NCBI GenBank assembly: GCA_013285505.1
Contig: CP053450.1
Span: 3,084,796-3,148,795 of the forward strand
Reading direction: 5' to 3'
DNA length: 64,000 nt
Source: Planctomycetota bacterium
Lineage (GTDB): Bacteria > Planctomycetota > Phycisphaerae > Phycisphaerales > UBA1924
Below are positions 1 to 8,658 of the stretch, piece by piece (positions within the stretch are counted from its first letter, which is position 1; every line of letters begins with the position of its first letter). The translations under genes were made by a program, and so were the position numbers. Under the pieces are notes generated by a model. The model had not been told where the DNA came from. It saw only the letters and a program-made list of their open reading frames with translations, and did not search any database.

Positions 1-275
1 TCCACGCCCATGTACACCCGGCACCCGGGCTTGCTCTCCCGCTTGACGGTGCGGATCAGCGGCTCGCCGGTGCTGCTGTACTTGAGCTGCACACGGATCT
101 GGCCCTGCCGTCCGTCGTCGACGGGCTCGGAACCGACGATGTAGCCCTCGCGCTGGAGCACGTCGAGGATGCCGCGGTTCACCTTGCTGTTCATCACCAG
201 AGTGGTCTTGGAGCGGTTGCGCACCGCGTTCCGGATCCGAGTCAGCATGTCTGCGATGGGGTCACTGAGTGCCAT
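1..275 (-). CDS. rpsH: 30S ribosomal protein S8 (partial, C-terminus outside window)
   Basis: This is the N-terminal 91 residues of ribosomal protein S8, a primary 16S rRNA-binding protein of the small subunit platform. It begins MALSDPIADMLTRIRNA, the standard S8 opening, and continues through the first alpha/beta domain (ILDVLQREGYI). The ATG is at 273-275. The gene runs off the left edge, so the C-terminal half and stop are not visible. It follows rpsN in the usual spc-operon order and should be cotranscribed with the upstream ribosomal genes. Confidence 0.95.
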   Translation of the reverse strand, partial: MALSDPIADMLTRIRNAVRNRSKTTLVMNSKVNRGILDVLQREGYIVGSEPVDDGRQGQIRVQLKYSSTGEPLIRTVKRESKPGCRVYMGV

Positions 276-380
276 GTCGTTGTACCGCCTGAAGCCTTGT
301 GCGTGTTCAAAGTGAGATTCGGACTCTCACGGTGTCGTAAAGAGGACGTCGGGTCTGGCCGTCGGGTCTGGCCGTCGGGC

Positions 381-566
381 CTACCAGCTCGCCTTGCGCA
401 TGCCCGGGATCTTGCCCTCGAGCGCGAGCTTGCGGAGCATGATCCGGCTGATGCGGAACTTGCGGTACACAGCGCGGGAGCGTCCGGTCAGCTCACACCG
501 ACGGACCTTCCGGCTGGAGAACTTGGGGGTCCGCTTGCTCTTGGCGATCTGGGCCTTGGTCGTCAT
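381..566 (-). CDS. rpsN: 30S ribosomal protein S14, short form lacking zinc cysteines
   Basis: This 61-residue protein is the short form of S14, which sits in the head of the 30S subunit. It starts [16 protein letters not shown] and ends [10 protein letters not shown], matching the short (type Z) family end to end. Type Z S14 normally has two CxxC pairs binding zinc. Here the first pair reads RCELTG and the second RISRIML, leaving one cysteine, so this is a zinc-independent variant. The ATG at 564-566 is the only start giving a normal length. It lies between rplE and rpsH, as in other spc operons. Confidence 0.93.
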   Translation of the reverse strand: MTTKAQIAKSKRTPKFSSRKVRRCELTGRSRAVYRKFRISRIMLRKLALEGKIPGMRKASW

Positions 567-631
567 ATCGTTCCTCGTCTCGGTCGTCCCGAGCCCGCCG
601 GTCGTGGGCGGCCCGGTCATTGGTCGTTTGG

Positions 632-1261
632 TCAGTTCTCGTCGGGCTTGATGAAGGGCATGCCGAGCTGCTCGAGCACAAACTCGCTCATCTTCGGGTT
701 GGAGTTGGCGAAGCTCAGGTTGATGTTCATGCCGTGCGTGAAGTTCACGTCCGCCATGTTGATCTCGGGGAACACGCCCTGCTCGTTGAGGCCGGTCGAG
801 TAGTTGCCCTGCCGGTCGAACGACTTGCGGGGCAGACCCCGGAAGTCCTTGATACGGGGGGTGGCCAGGTGGATGAAGCGGTCCAGGAAGTGCCACATCC
901 GGTCGCGCCGGATCGTCACCATCGCCGAGGTCTCGTAGCCCTCACGCACCTTGAAGTTGGAGACCGACTTCTTGGCCTTGAGCATCATGGGCTTCTGGCC
1001 GCTGATGGTCGTGAGGGTGTCGAGCACGGTCGAACGGATGTTCGGCGGGATCTTGGTCCCGTCGAGGTGCCGCCCCATGTTGACGTTGATGGTGATCTTC
1101 TCGAGCGTGGGCTGGGCCATCCGGTTGGTGACGCCGAACTCCTTGGCCACCGCGTCGCGGATCTCGCTGTCGAACTTCGCACGGAGGCGCGAGGCACCCG
1201 CGGGGGGCGCGTCGATCTTCTCGCCCTTCTTGCCGCCCTTTTTCTTCGTGTCTTTGGCCAT
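632..1261 (-). CDS. rplE: 50S ribosomal protein L5
   Basis: L5 binds 5S rRNA and contacts P-site tRNA in the central protuberance. The 209-residue product has the conserved L5 body (for example [23 protein letters not shown], [17 protein letters not shown] and a terminal [10 protein letters not shown]). It is about 25-30 residues longer than typical because of a Lys-rich N-terminal tail ([15 protein letters not shown]), a plausible extra RNA-binding segment. It sits between rplX and rpsN on the minus strand in standard order. Confidence 0.96.
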   Translation of the reverse strand: MAKDTKKKGGKKGEKIDAPPAGASRLRAKFDSEIRDAVAKEFGVTNRMAQPTLEKITINVNMGRHLDGTKIPPNIRSTVLDTLTTISGQKPMMLKAKKSVSNFKVREGYETSAMVTIRRDRMWHFLDRFIHLATPRIKDFRGLPRKSFDRQGNYSTGLNEQGVFPEINMADVNFTHGMNINLSFANSNPKMSEFVLEQLGMPFIKPDEN

Positions 1262-1362
1262 GTCTTTCGTTCCGATCTTTCAGGCTGCGTTCCGCCGCCG
1301 GTTTCCATCCGGCGGCCTTCGCCTCCGCCCGCTCGTGCCGAGCGGGAGTGTGTGTTGCGTGA

Positions 1363-1701
1363 TCAGCCCTTCGCCTTGGCCCCGCGGACCTCGCCGAGCA
1401 CCTTGCCGCCGCGGGCCGCGACCCGGACCTTGCTGCCGTCGTCGCGGATCTCGAACCGGACGCGGGAGGGCTTGCCGTCCACGACCGGGCTGACGTTGCT
1501 CAGGTGGATCGGGGTTTCCTTCGTGTAGATGCCGCCCTGCGGGTTGCGCTGTGTGGGCTTCATGTGCTTGGTGCGCAGCGCGATGCCGCGGACGAGCACC
1601 CGGTCCTCCTTGGGGATGACCTTGAGCACCTCACCGGTCTTGCCCTTGTCGCTGCCCTGAGTCACGACGACCTGGTCGCCTTTGCGTACGTGCCTGGCCA
1701 T
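1363..1701 (-). CDS. rplX: 50S ribosomal protein L24
   Basis: L24 is an assembly-initiating 23S rRNA-binding protein with an N-terminal KOW motif. The 112-residue product starts MARHVRKGDQVVVTQGSDKG, a clear KOW segment, and has the usual RNPQGGIYTKE loop. The ATG at 1699-1701 was chosen over an upstream in-frame ATG because it gives the family start and lies one base after the rplN stop, implying translational coupling. Confidence 0.95.
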   Translation of the reverse strand: MARHVRKGDQVVVTQGSDKGKTGEVLKVIPKEDRVLVRGIALRTKHMKPTQRNPQGGIYTKETPIHLSNVSPVVDGKPSRVRFEIRDDGSKVRVAARGGKVLGEVRGAKAKG

Positions 1702-1702
1702 A

Positions 1703-2089
1703 TCACACCACCTCCGACGCGAGAGAAACAATCTTCATGTAGCTCTTCTCACGGAGCTCACGGGCGACGGGGCCGAAAATGCGGGTGCCCTTCGGGTTGC
1801 CGTCGTCGTTGATGAGCACGACCGCGCTGTTGTCGAACCGCACGTACGACCCGTCCTTGCGGCGGTAGTTCTTGGCGACCCGGACGACCACGGCCTTCGA
1901 CTTGTCGCCGGCCTTGACGTCGGACCCGGGGAGCGCCTTCTTGATCGCCACGATCACCCGGTCGCCCACCGAGGCGGTCTTGCGCGAGAACCCGCCCCCG
2001 CGGGTCGAGCCGCCGTACACGCGGATGACATAGGCGATCTTGGCGCCCGAGTTGTCCGCGACTTCGCATCTTGATTCAGCTTGCAGCAT
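1703..2089 (-). CDS. rplN: 50S ribosomal protein L14
   Basis: L14 is a 23S rRNA-binding protein at the subunit interface and the usual docking site of the silencing factor RsfS, which is also encoded in this window (45141-45590). The 128-residue product shows the family signatures [23 protein letters not shown] and the C-terminal [15 protein letters not shown]. It is slightly longer than the 122-residue norm. The stop nearly abuts the rplX start. Confidence 0.96.
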   Translation of the reverse strand: MLQAESRCEVADNSGAKIAYVIRVYGGSTRGGGFSRKTASVGDRVIVAIKKALPGSDVKAGDKSKAVVVRVAKNYRRKDGSYVRFDNSAVVLINDDGNPKGTRIFGPVARELREKSYMKIVSLASEVV

Positions 2090-2137
2090 CTACCTACCAG
2101 CCTTCTGTAATTCGCGGGGATTGGTCCCGACGCCTGT

Positions 2138-2419
2138 TCACGATTCGTGGCCAACACCCTCGCGGACCACCCGGACCAACTTCCAGCACTTGGTCTTGCT
2201 GATCGGGCGGCACTCCTCGACCTCGACGGTGTCGCCGAGCTTCGACACGTTGGCCTCGTCGTGGACCTGCAGCACCGTGCGCTTCCGCACGTACTTGCCG
2301 TACTTGGGGTGCTTGGCCTTGAACGCCACCACCACCTTGCGCGACTTGTCACGAACGTCGGACTCGACCACGCCGACTCTGCGGGAGTGGTTGACTTGTT
2401 GCTCGGTTGCTTCGGTCAT
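2138..2419 (-). CDS. rpsQ: 30S ribosomal protein S17
   Basis: S17 is a primary 16S rRNA-binding OB-fold protein. The 93-residue product has the diagnostic RVGVVESDVRDKSRKVVV and YVRKRTVLQVHDE segments and the ECRPISKTKCWKLVRVV end. It follows rpmC and precedes rplN in the conserved order. Length and start (MTEATEQQ) are normal. Confidence 0.95.
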   Translation of the reverse strand: MTEATEQQVNHSRRVGVVESDVRDKSRKVVVAFKAKHPKYGKYVRKRTVLQVHDEANVSKLGDTVEVEECRPISKTKCWKLVRVVREGVGHES

Positions 2420-2480
2420 GGATTCATCTTTCCGGGGCAGGGACTGCGTCCCCGCCGTAGTGGGTCGTGTCGGTCTTCTG

Positions 2481-2681
2481 TTACGCCTTGGCCAACTGCC
2501 GCGCGTGCCGCTCGGTCATCAGCCTCGCCACGTCGCGGCGGAGCTTGCGGAACTGCGAGGTGTCCTCGATCTTGTCGGTCACGGTCTGGCTGCGGAGCGT
2601 GAAGATCTTCTCCCGGAGCTTCTTCAGCTCGATCGAGATCTCCTCGTCACGCATCTTCCGGACTTCTTCGGCAGTCGACAT
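2481..2681 (-). CDS. rpmC: 50S ribosomal protein L29
   Basis: L29 is a small helical-hairpin protein near the nascent-chain exit tunnel. The product (MSTAEEVRKMRDEEISIELK...) has the expected two helices with the LREKIFTLRSQ motif and a terminal LMTERHARQLAKA. The ATG ending at 2681 is preceded by AAGGA at suitable spacing. An in-frame ATG at 2696 would add five residues (MKDDA) and cannot be excluded. It lies between rplP and rpsQ. Confidence 0.9.
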   Translation of the reverse strand: MSTAEEVRKMRDEEISIELKKLREKIFTLRSQTVTDKIEDTSQFRKLRRDVARLMTERHARQLAKA

Positions 2682-2742
2682 CGCGTCGTCCTTCATTCTC
2701 TGGCCTCGGGCTCACGCGGCCTCCGGCGTTGCGTTCACGTTC

Positions 2743-3168
<426 letters not shown>

Positions 3169-3248
3169 TGTGCAAACTTCCTTCGAAACTCACGGACCCG
3201 GCTGGCCCGGTCAAAACTTCCTGACGATCCGTCTCCGGCACACCCGAA

Positions 3249-3956
3249 TCAGTGCCGCCCTCTGGCCCGAGGACGAGCACCCGCCGCGCGGGAGTCGGTC
3301 TCCTCGGTCTTCTGCTCCTCGTCGAACATGCCCTTGTAGATCCACACCTTCACGCCGATCACGCCGTAGGCGGTACGCGACTCGGCGAACCCGTAGTTGA
3401 TGTTCGCCTGAAGCGTCGACAGGGGCAGTGAACCCAGCCGGGTGTCCAGGGTGCGGCTCATCTCGGCCCCGCCGAGGCGGCCGGAGATCATGATCTTCAC
3501 GCCCTTGGCGCCGGCCTGCATCACGCCCTCGGCACGCATCTTCACCGTGCGGCGGAACGCGCCACGCTTCTTGAGCTGCTCGGCGACCGTCTCGGCCACC
3601 AGCTGGGCGTCCATGTCCGGCTGCTTGATCTCGACGATCGAGATCGCGACCTTGCGGCCGGTCATGTAGGTCAGTTCCTGCGTGATCCGCTCGACCTCGG
3701 CACCCTTGGGGCCGATCACCAGGCCCGGACGCGCGGTCCGGACGATGATCTTGAGCTCTTCGCGGGTGCGTTCGATGTGCACCTCCGCGACGGCCGCGCT
3801 CGGGGGCGTGCGGTTCAGGCGGTGATCGAGGTACTTGCGGATGCGCTCGTCCTCGACCAGCAACTCACCGTACAGCGCCTTGGGCGCGTACCAGCGGGAG
3901 CGGTGTGCCTCGGTGATACCGAGTCGGAATCCGAAAGGATGGCTCTTCTGTCCCAT
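3249..3956 (-). CDS. rpsC: 30S ribosomal protein S3
   Basis: S3 lines the mRNA entry tunnel of the 30S subunit. The 235-residue product starts MGQKSHPFGFRLGI and carries the KH domain GxxG loop (VIGPKGAEVERI, about residue 80). The C-terminal S3 domain includes GVMQAGAKGVKIMISGRLGGAEMSR and YGVIGVKVWIYKG. A short Arg-rich tail ends the protein. The start codon directly abuts the rplV stop at 3957-3959, so translation is probably coupled. Confidence 0.96.
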   Translation of the reverse strand: MGQKSHPFGFRLGITEAHRSRWYAPKALYGELLVEDERIRKYLDHRLNRTPPSAAVAEVHIERTREELKIIVRTARPGLVIGPKGAEVERITQELTYMTGRKVAISIVEIKQPDMDAQLVAETVAEQLKKRGAFRRTVKMRAEGVMQAGAKGVKIMISGRLGGAEMSRTLDTRLGSLPLSTLQANINYGFAESRTAYGVIGVKVWIYKGMFDEEQKTEETDSRAAGARPRARGRH

Positions 3957-4502
3957 CTAGTCACGCTCCTGCACACTGACGGTGATATGCGACTGCCTCT
4001 TGAGAATCGGGTGAGCCCGGCCGCGGTCCTTGGGCTGGAACCGCTTGATCGGGGTGGCACGGTTGACCGCGGCCTCGCAGACAACCAGGTCGCCCGGGTC
4101 CGCGTCGGCCAGCTCGGCGTCGGCGATCGCCGCCGCCAGGGCCTTGCGGACGTGCACCGCGGCCCGCTGCGGCGCAAACGAGAGCATGCTGAGCGCCTCG
4201 TCGGCCGACTTGCCGCGGATCATGTCCACGACGAGCCGGGCCTTCTGGTCGCTCCCGCGGTGGAAGCGGACCTCGCTCGAGAAGCACGCCAGCTCGCGGG
4301 CCTCGCAGCCGAGCGTCTGGGCGAGATTCACGATGTCCTTGGCCTTGCAACGCGGGTGGTCGCGGCCGGACATCCAGTTCCGCACAGCGCTCCCGGCGTT
4401 GGACGCCTTGAGCCCGGTACGCTCGACGGACGTCGCGAGCTCTTCGGTGCCGATGCCCGTTTGCTCGCTCAGTCGCTTGAGTTTGTCGCTTCGAATCCTC
4501 AC
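3957..4502 (-). CDS. rplV: 50S ribosomal protein L22 with N-terminal XRE-like helix-turn-helix extension
   Basis: L22 lines the nascent-peptide tunnel. Residues about 75-181 are a normal L22 (QKARLVVDMIRGK near 86-98, VCEAAVNRATPIKRF near 141-155, then a divergent C-terminal hairpin). Unlike the usual 110-120-residue protein, this one has about 73 extra N-terminal residues. They resemble an XRE/lambda-repressor helix-turn-helix: LKRLSEQTGIGTEELA, then VRNWMSGRDHPRCKAKDI, then NLAQTLGCEARELA. The extension is in frame with no internal start that would yield a plain L22: the next Met (residue 44) still lies inside it. The domain assignment is by eye. It lies between rpsS and rpsC. Confidence 0.9.
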   Translation of the reverse strand: MRIRSDKLKRLSEQTGIGTEELATSVERTGLKASNAGSAVRNWMSGRDHPRCKAKDIVNLAQTLGCEARELACFSSEVRFHRGSDQKARLVVDMIRGKSADEALSMLSFAPQRAAVHVRKALAAAIADAELADADPGDLVVCEAAVNRATPIKRFQPKDRGRAHPILKRQSHITVSVQERD

Positions 4503-4540
4503 GACGCGATCCTCTTGGGGTTAGATGCCAGACCGGCGAA

Positions 4541-4822
4541 TCAGCCGGACTTGAGGCCTTCCTTCTTGTTTGTGTGGCCCCGGAACGTACGCGTTGCCGC
4601 GAACTCTCCGAGCTTGTGACCGACCATGTCCTCGGTCACGTAGACGTCAACGAAGTTCCGGCCCGTGTGGACCTTGAACGTGTAGCCAACGAACTCGGGG
4701 ACGATCGTGCAACGACGCGCCCACGTCTTCATCGGCTGCTTTGTGCCGCCCTCGACCTGCTTCTCCACCTTGCGGTAGAGCTTCTCGTCGACGTACGGTC
4801 CCTTTTTCAAACTCCGGCCCAT
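4541..4822 (-). CDS. rpsS: 30S ribosomal protein S19
   Basis: S19 forms a complex with S13 in the 30S head and binds 16S rRNA. The 93-residue product is full length, with [15 protein letters not shown] at the start, [37 protein letters not shown] and a terminal [18 protein letters not shown]. It sits between rplB and rplV, the standard order. Confidence 0.96.
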   Translation of the reverse strand: MGRSLKKGPYVDEKLYRKVEKQVEGGTKQPMKTWARRCTIVPEFVGYTFKVHTGRNFVDVYVTEDMVGHKLGEFAATRTFRGHTNKKEGLKSG

Positions 4823-4867
4823 AGATGCGCCTCATATCCTTCGTGCGGTCGGTTCAATTCGAGTCGG

Positions 4868-5725
4868 TTACTTGAGCTGCCCGTACCGCTTGCTGTAGCG
4901 GCGGCGAATGATCATCTTCGTGCTGGCCTTCTTCCGGTCACGCGTCGAGCCGCCCTTCGCGAGGGTGCCCGACTTGCTGCACGGAGCGCGGCCACCCTTG
5001 CTGCGGCCCTCACCACCGCCGAGCGGGTGAGCGTGGTGGCTCATCGCCACACCGCGGGAGAGCGGACGCCGGCCCAGGTGACGGGAAATGCCCGCCTTGC
5101 CCAATCGGCGGTTCTGGTGGTCGCTGTTGCCGACGACGCCGATCGTTGCCATGCAGTCCAGCAGCACCCGACGGGTCTCGCCGCTGGGCAGCACCAGGGT
5201 CGCGTAGTTGCCCTCCTTGTTGGAGAGCCGGGCCGAGGTGCCCGCCGAGCGGCACATCTGTGCACCGCGGCCGGGGTTCAGCTCGATGCAGTGCAGCGCC
5301 ATGCCCGCGGGGATGAACCGGATCGGCATCATGTTGCCGACCTCGGGCTCGACCGCGACGTCACGCGAGCACTCGATCGACGTGCCGACCTTGAGGCCGT
5401 TCGGTGCGGGGATGTACCGCTTCACGCCGTCGGCGTACTCGATGAGCGCGATGTGGCAGCTGCGGTTGGGATCGTACTCGATCGCCGAAACCTCGCCCTT
5501 GATGCCGTCGCGGTCCTTGCGGCTGAAGTCGATGGCGCGGTACAGACGCTTCGCGCCGCCGCCGCGGCCGCGAACCGTGATCTTGCCGTGATGGTTTCGG
5601 CCACCCTTCTTGTTCAGGGTGCGCGTCAGCGACTTCTCGGGACGTGTCTTGGTGACCTCAACGTGGAGGTTGACCGAGGCGTTCCGCCGTCCTGCGCTGG
5701 TTGGTTTATATACCCGAATAGGCAT
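4868..5725 (-). CDS. rplB: 50S ribosomal protein L2
   Basis: L2 is essential for subunit association and peptidyl-transferase assembly. The 285-residue product (family about 275) contains KKGGRNHHGKITVRGRGGG, the SH3-like middle (MPIRFIPAGMALHCIELNPG) and the C-terminal glycine-rich loop, which reads AHPLGGGEGRSKGG. In many bacteria that loop is HPHGGGEG, so the second His is replaced by Leu here. It is located between rplW and rpsS. Confidence 0.96.
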   Translation of the reverse strand: MPIRVYKPTSAGRRNASVNLHVEVTKTRPEKSLTRTLNKKGGRNHHGKITVRGRGGGAKRLYRAIDFSRKDRDGIKGEVSAIEYDPNRSCHIALIEYADGVKRYIPAPNGLKVGTSIECSRDVAVEPEVGNMMPIRFIPAGMALHCIELNPGRGAQMCRSAGTSARLSNKEGNYATLVLPSGETRRVLLDCMATIGVVGNSDHQNRRLGKAGISRHLGRRPLSRGVAMSHHAHPLGGGEGRSKGGRAPCSKSGTLAKGGSTRDRKKASTKMIIRRRYSKRYGQLK

Positions 5726-5746
5726 GGATCGGTCCTCTCACTCGGC

Positions 5747-6025
5747 TCAGAACAGCTCGATAACCTGGCCCTTGGCGAGCCGAACTGTTGCTTTCTTGGT
5801 CTTCTTCTCGGTCACCCAGCCGTACTTCAGACGACGCTCGCCGCCCTTGCGGACCTGAGTGGCCACTCCCTCAACCTTGACGCCGTAGAGCTGCTCCACG
5901 GCACGCTTCACCTCGGTCTTGGTCGCGCGACGGTCCACCTCGAAGGTGTACCGAGCTTCCTCGTTCATCGCGGCCGTTGACTTCTCGGTGAGAATGGGCT
6001 TCTTGATGATGTAGGTCGAATCCAT
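5747..6025 (-). CDS. rplW: 50S ribosomal protein L23
   Basis: L23 sits at the tunnel exit and docks trigger factor and SRP. The 92-residue product has the family core: YIIKKPILTEKST at the start, YTFEVDRRATKTEVKRAVEQ, and VEGVATQVRKGGERRLKYGW. The ATG (6023-6025) shares one base with the rplD stop codon, which indicates translational coupling and fixes this start over a longer upstream extension. Confidence 0.95.
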   Translation of the reverse strand: MDSTYIIKKPILTEKSTAAMNEEARYTFEVDRRATKTEVKRAVEQLYGVKVEGVATQVRKGGERRLKYGWVTEKKTKKATVRLAKGQVIELF

Positions 6026-6726
6026 CAGGCCACCTCCTCGGCTTTGGCGACGCGGCCCATCGGCGAAACCTTCGCGGACTTGTCGGTCTGCGAACTCGGC
6101 CCGTTCAGCCACGCCTCGAGCTCGCCCTTCCCGATCACCAGGTACCGGTGGTTGAGCATCTCGAAAGTCGTGAGCTGATCGGCACAGCAGACATCGACGT
6201 CGTCGATGTTGCGGGCGCTCAACCACGCGTTGCGGCTCTCGGCACGCTCCTTGGGGAGCGCCAGAAGCACACGGTGGTCGATCCCGATCGCCTTCAGGAA
6301 GTCCGCGAACGGCCTGGTCTTGGGCGTGTCGAACTTCAGATCGTCGATGATCTTGACCTCGCCATCGACCAGCTTCGCCAGAAGCGCGTTGCGGTTCGCC
6401 TTGCGACGCATCTTCTTGGGCATCGTGACATGGTAGTCCTCACGGTGCCGCTTCTTGGCGAAGGAATGGCCACCACCCTTGAAGTGCGGCGGCGTCTTCG
6501 CACCGTGTCGGGCGTTGCCCGTGCCCTTCTGGCGGTAGATCTTGCGGGTCGAAGCTCGCACTTCGGAGCGGGTCTTCGTGCGGGCAGAGCCCTGACGAAG
6601 GTTCGCGTGATACATCACGTACGCCTGTTTGATCAGGTCAGCGTTAACGACTCCTCCGAGGGAGGATTCATCGATGCTGAAGGTCGAAACCTCGTCGCCC
6701 TTGATGTTGTAGACGGGGACATCCAT
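6025..6726 (-). CDS. rplD: 50S ribosomal protein L4
   Basis: L4 reaches the tunnel constriction and in some bacteria also represses its own operon. The 233-residue product starts MDVPVYNIKGDEV. It has the long basic loop RKIYRQKGTGNARHGAK with PPHFKGGGHSF, and the C-terminal segment around LLALPKERAESRNAWLSARN. The ATG at 6724-6726 matches the family start; an in-frame ATG 54 bases upstream would add a non-conserved Arg/Lys-rich tail. An unusual gap of about 300 bases separates it from rplC. Confidence 0.95.
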   Translation of the reverse strand: MDVPVYNIKGDEVSTFSIDESSLGGVVNADLIKQAYVMYHANLRQGSARTKTRSEVRASTRKIYRQKGTGNARHGAKTPPHFKGGGHSFAKKRHREDYHVTMPKKMRRKANRNALLAKLVDGEVKIIDDLKFDTPKTRPFADFLKAIGIDHRVLLALPKERAESRNAWLSARNIDDVDVCCADQLTTFEMLNHRYLVIGKGELEAWLNGPSSQTDKSAKVSPMGRVAKAEEVA

Positions 6727-7027
6727 TTGTCGTACTCCGTCTTTCGCCTTGTTCAAAGCCTGATTGGGTCTCCGGGGCACCCGCTCGGCTTGCTTCGCCT
6801 ATCTGCCCGATTCCCTGTTGCCCTTGGTCGGGGCACGCCTCGGAAGGCGTGGGGTCGAGCAGAGTCGACTCGGCTGGTGTAGTTCCGTCTCCCGACACCG
6901 TGCCGGGAGCGGTTTCAGATCTGTTGTCGTCCGACGGTTTCGTCGGGGCAGTCGCCTGCCCGTTCGACCTCTCGGACCCCGCGGCCGGGATGCGCCCAAC
7001 CGAAGGTTACTGACGGTGCAATCACTC
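6727..7027. other. Long gap inside the ribosomal operon, between rplC and rplD
   Basis: About 300 bases separate rplC from rplD, which are usually within a few tens of bases of each other. No reading frame with homology I recognise is present, and I see no obvious strong terminator with a T-tract. It could hold a leader, an internal promoter or an RNA switch for the downstream genes. That is inference only. Confidence 0.5.
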
Positions 7028-7711
7028 CTACGAGGAGATCGCCTTGGCCTTGCTCCGGTTCAGCCGGACCGCCGGCCTCACCATGACGGTGCCGCCGTTG
7101 GCCCCGGGGACAGGCCCCTTGACCAGCAGCAGGTTCCGCTCGCTGTCGATCCGGATCACATCCAGGCTCCGCGCGGTCACCCGCTCGTTGCCCATCTGGC
7201 CGGACATCTTCTTGCCCTTCTTGATCCGACCGGCCTTACCGGCGTTGTTGCCGTGGCCGCCGATCGAACCGGGCGAACGGTGCTTCCGCTCGACGCCGTG
7301 CGTCGCAATCTGGCCCTTAAAGCCGTGACGCTTCATGCCGCCCTGGAAGCCCTTGCCCTTGCTCGTCCCGATGACATCGACGAAGGTGACGCCGTCCAGC
7401 GACTCAAGCCCGACCGCCTGGCCCAGCTCGAACCCGCCGGCCTCGTCCTCGGTCACACGGCTCTCGACGTGCGTGCGCTTCGGCGTGGTGCCGGCCTTGG
7501 CGTCGTGCCCGATCTGCGGCATCGTCGAGTTGCGGGCCTTGACCTCGCCCCAACCAAGCTGCACCCCGGAGTACCCGTCGGTCTCCACCGTGCGGATCTG
7601 CGTCACGATCGACGGCGTCATATCCAGCACGGTCACGGGAATGCTCTGCTTCCCGTCCTCGCTGAAGACGCTCGTCATGCCGATTTTTTTGCCTACCAGC
7701 GTGAGTGCCAT
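7028..7711 (-). CDS. rplC: 50S ribosomal protein L3
   Basis: L3 is an early assembly protein reaching the peptidyl-transferase centre. The 227-residue product begins MALTLVGKKIGMTSVFSEDG and contains the diagnostic GTSKGKGFQGGMKRHGFKG near the middle, followed by HRSPGSIGGHGNNAGKAGRI and GKKMSGQMGNERVT. Length is normal. It follows rpsJ and precedes rplD. Confidence 0.96.
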   Translation of the reverse strand: MALTLVGKKIGMTSVFSEDGKQSIPVTVLDMTPSIVTQIRTVETDGYSGVQLGWGEVKARNSTMPQIGHDAKAGTTPKRTHVESRVTEDEAGGFELGQAVGLESLDGVTFVDVIGTSKGKGFQGGMKRHGFKGQIATHGVERKHRSPGSIGGHGNNAGKAGRIKKGKKMSGQMGNERVTARSLDVIRIDSERNLLLVKGPVPGANGGTVMVRPAVRLNRSKAKAISS

Positions 7712-7838
7712 CGGTTACGTACCTTGCTTCGTGCCTGTCGTCGGCAGAGGAAGTCTTGTCAGTTTCGCTCGGCCGTCGCGGCCCTGTCTCTACAAACCAA
7801 ACGAGCCGCCCGCGGTCAGCGAACGGCTCGAAACATTC

Positions 7839-8147
7839 TCAGGCCTTGATCCTCACGAACACACCGGCGGGGACCACAAGTCGATTGAGGGCCTCGACGG
7901 TGCGGGCGTTCGGCTCGACGATGTCGATAATCCGCTTGTGCGTCCGGATCTCGAACTGCTCGCGGCTCTTCTTGTCCACGAACGGGCCACGGAGAACCGT
8001 GTACCGCTCGATGCGTGTCGGCAACGGCACGGGGCCGCGGACACGGGCGTTCGTGCGCTTCGCATGGTCGACGATCTCTCTCGCCGACGAATCGAGCGCG
8101 AGGTGGTCGTACGCCTCCATCCTGATTCTGATCCGACCGCCTGTCAT
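7839..8147 (-). CDS. rpsJ: 30S ribosomal protein S10
   Basis: S10 is a 30S head protein and, as NusE, part of antitermination complexes. The 102-residue product has the family signature [17 protein letters not shown], then [20 protein letters not shown] and [15 protein letters not shown]. It is the first gene of the operon here. No tuf, fusA or rpsL/rpsG lies directly upstream; instead a divergent secreted-protein gene begins about 500 bases away. Confidence 0.96.
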   Translation of the reverse strand: MTGGRIRIRMEAYDHLALDSSAREIVDHAKRTNARVRGPVPLPTRIERYTVLRGPFVDKKSREQFEIRTHKRIIDIVEPNARTVEALNRLVVPAGVFVRIKA

Positions 8148-8658
8148 CCGTCACCTCGTTCGCGTGCTTCGTGTTCTGCCTGCGTGATCTGTCGCGGGTA
8201 AAGAACCCGCCGACACGCGCCCTGCGTGCCGTTCTGCGTGTGCCCGGCCACGCGGCCGAACCCTCTACCTGCTTGGCACCGGTTGTGGCACCGAAAAACC
8301 CACCGACACGGGCACGCCCGTGTTGACCCGACACCGATCGGGGTCGAGCCCGTAAGCGTACGACGCTTGCCCTCGTAGTCAATGCCTGGACGGGCGTCAT
8401 TTTGACCAAGTCCTCATCGCCAGCCGTGTTCGAGCCCCACCCGCCCCCGGTCCGCCCGGTCGCCAGAGCCCCGAAACTCCGCCACGCCCGCACTTCAGGA
8501 GGCCGCCGCTTCGTGTCGATGGACTCCACGGGCCGCGGCTTGCGGGGTGGCCGACCCGTACCATGCCGCGAAACCTCAGGCCCCCGAGCGGGTTACACCT
8601 CAAGAGCCGCCATACCCATCGCGTCCGCCAACGATCCATGCATGCCACGGAGGTCATC
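8148..8658. other. Divergent intergenic region between rpsJ and a secreted-protein gene
   Basis: About 510 bases hold no recognisable gene and must contain the promoters of the S10 operon (minus) and probably of the secreted-protein gene (plus). I see one short inverted repeat, CACGGGC/GCCCGTG, at 8307-8322 and a CCGATCGG palindrome close by at about 8335. I cannot identify -35/-10 boxes with confidence. Confidence 0.4.
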
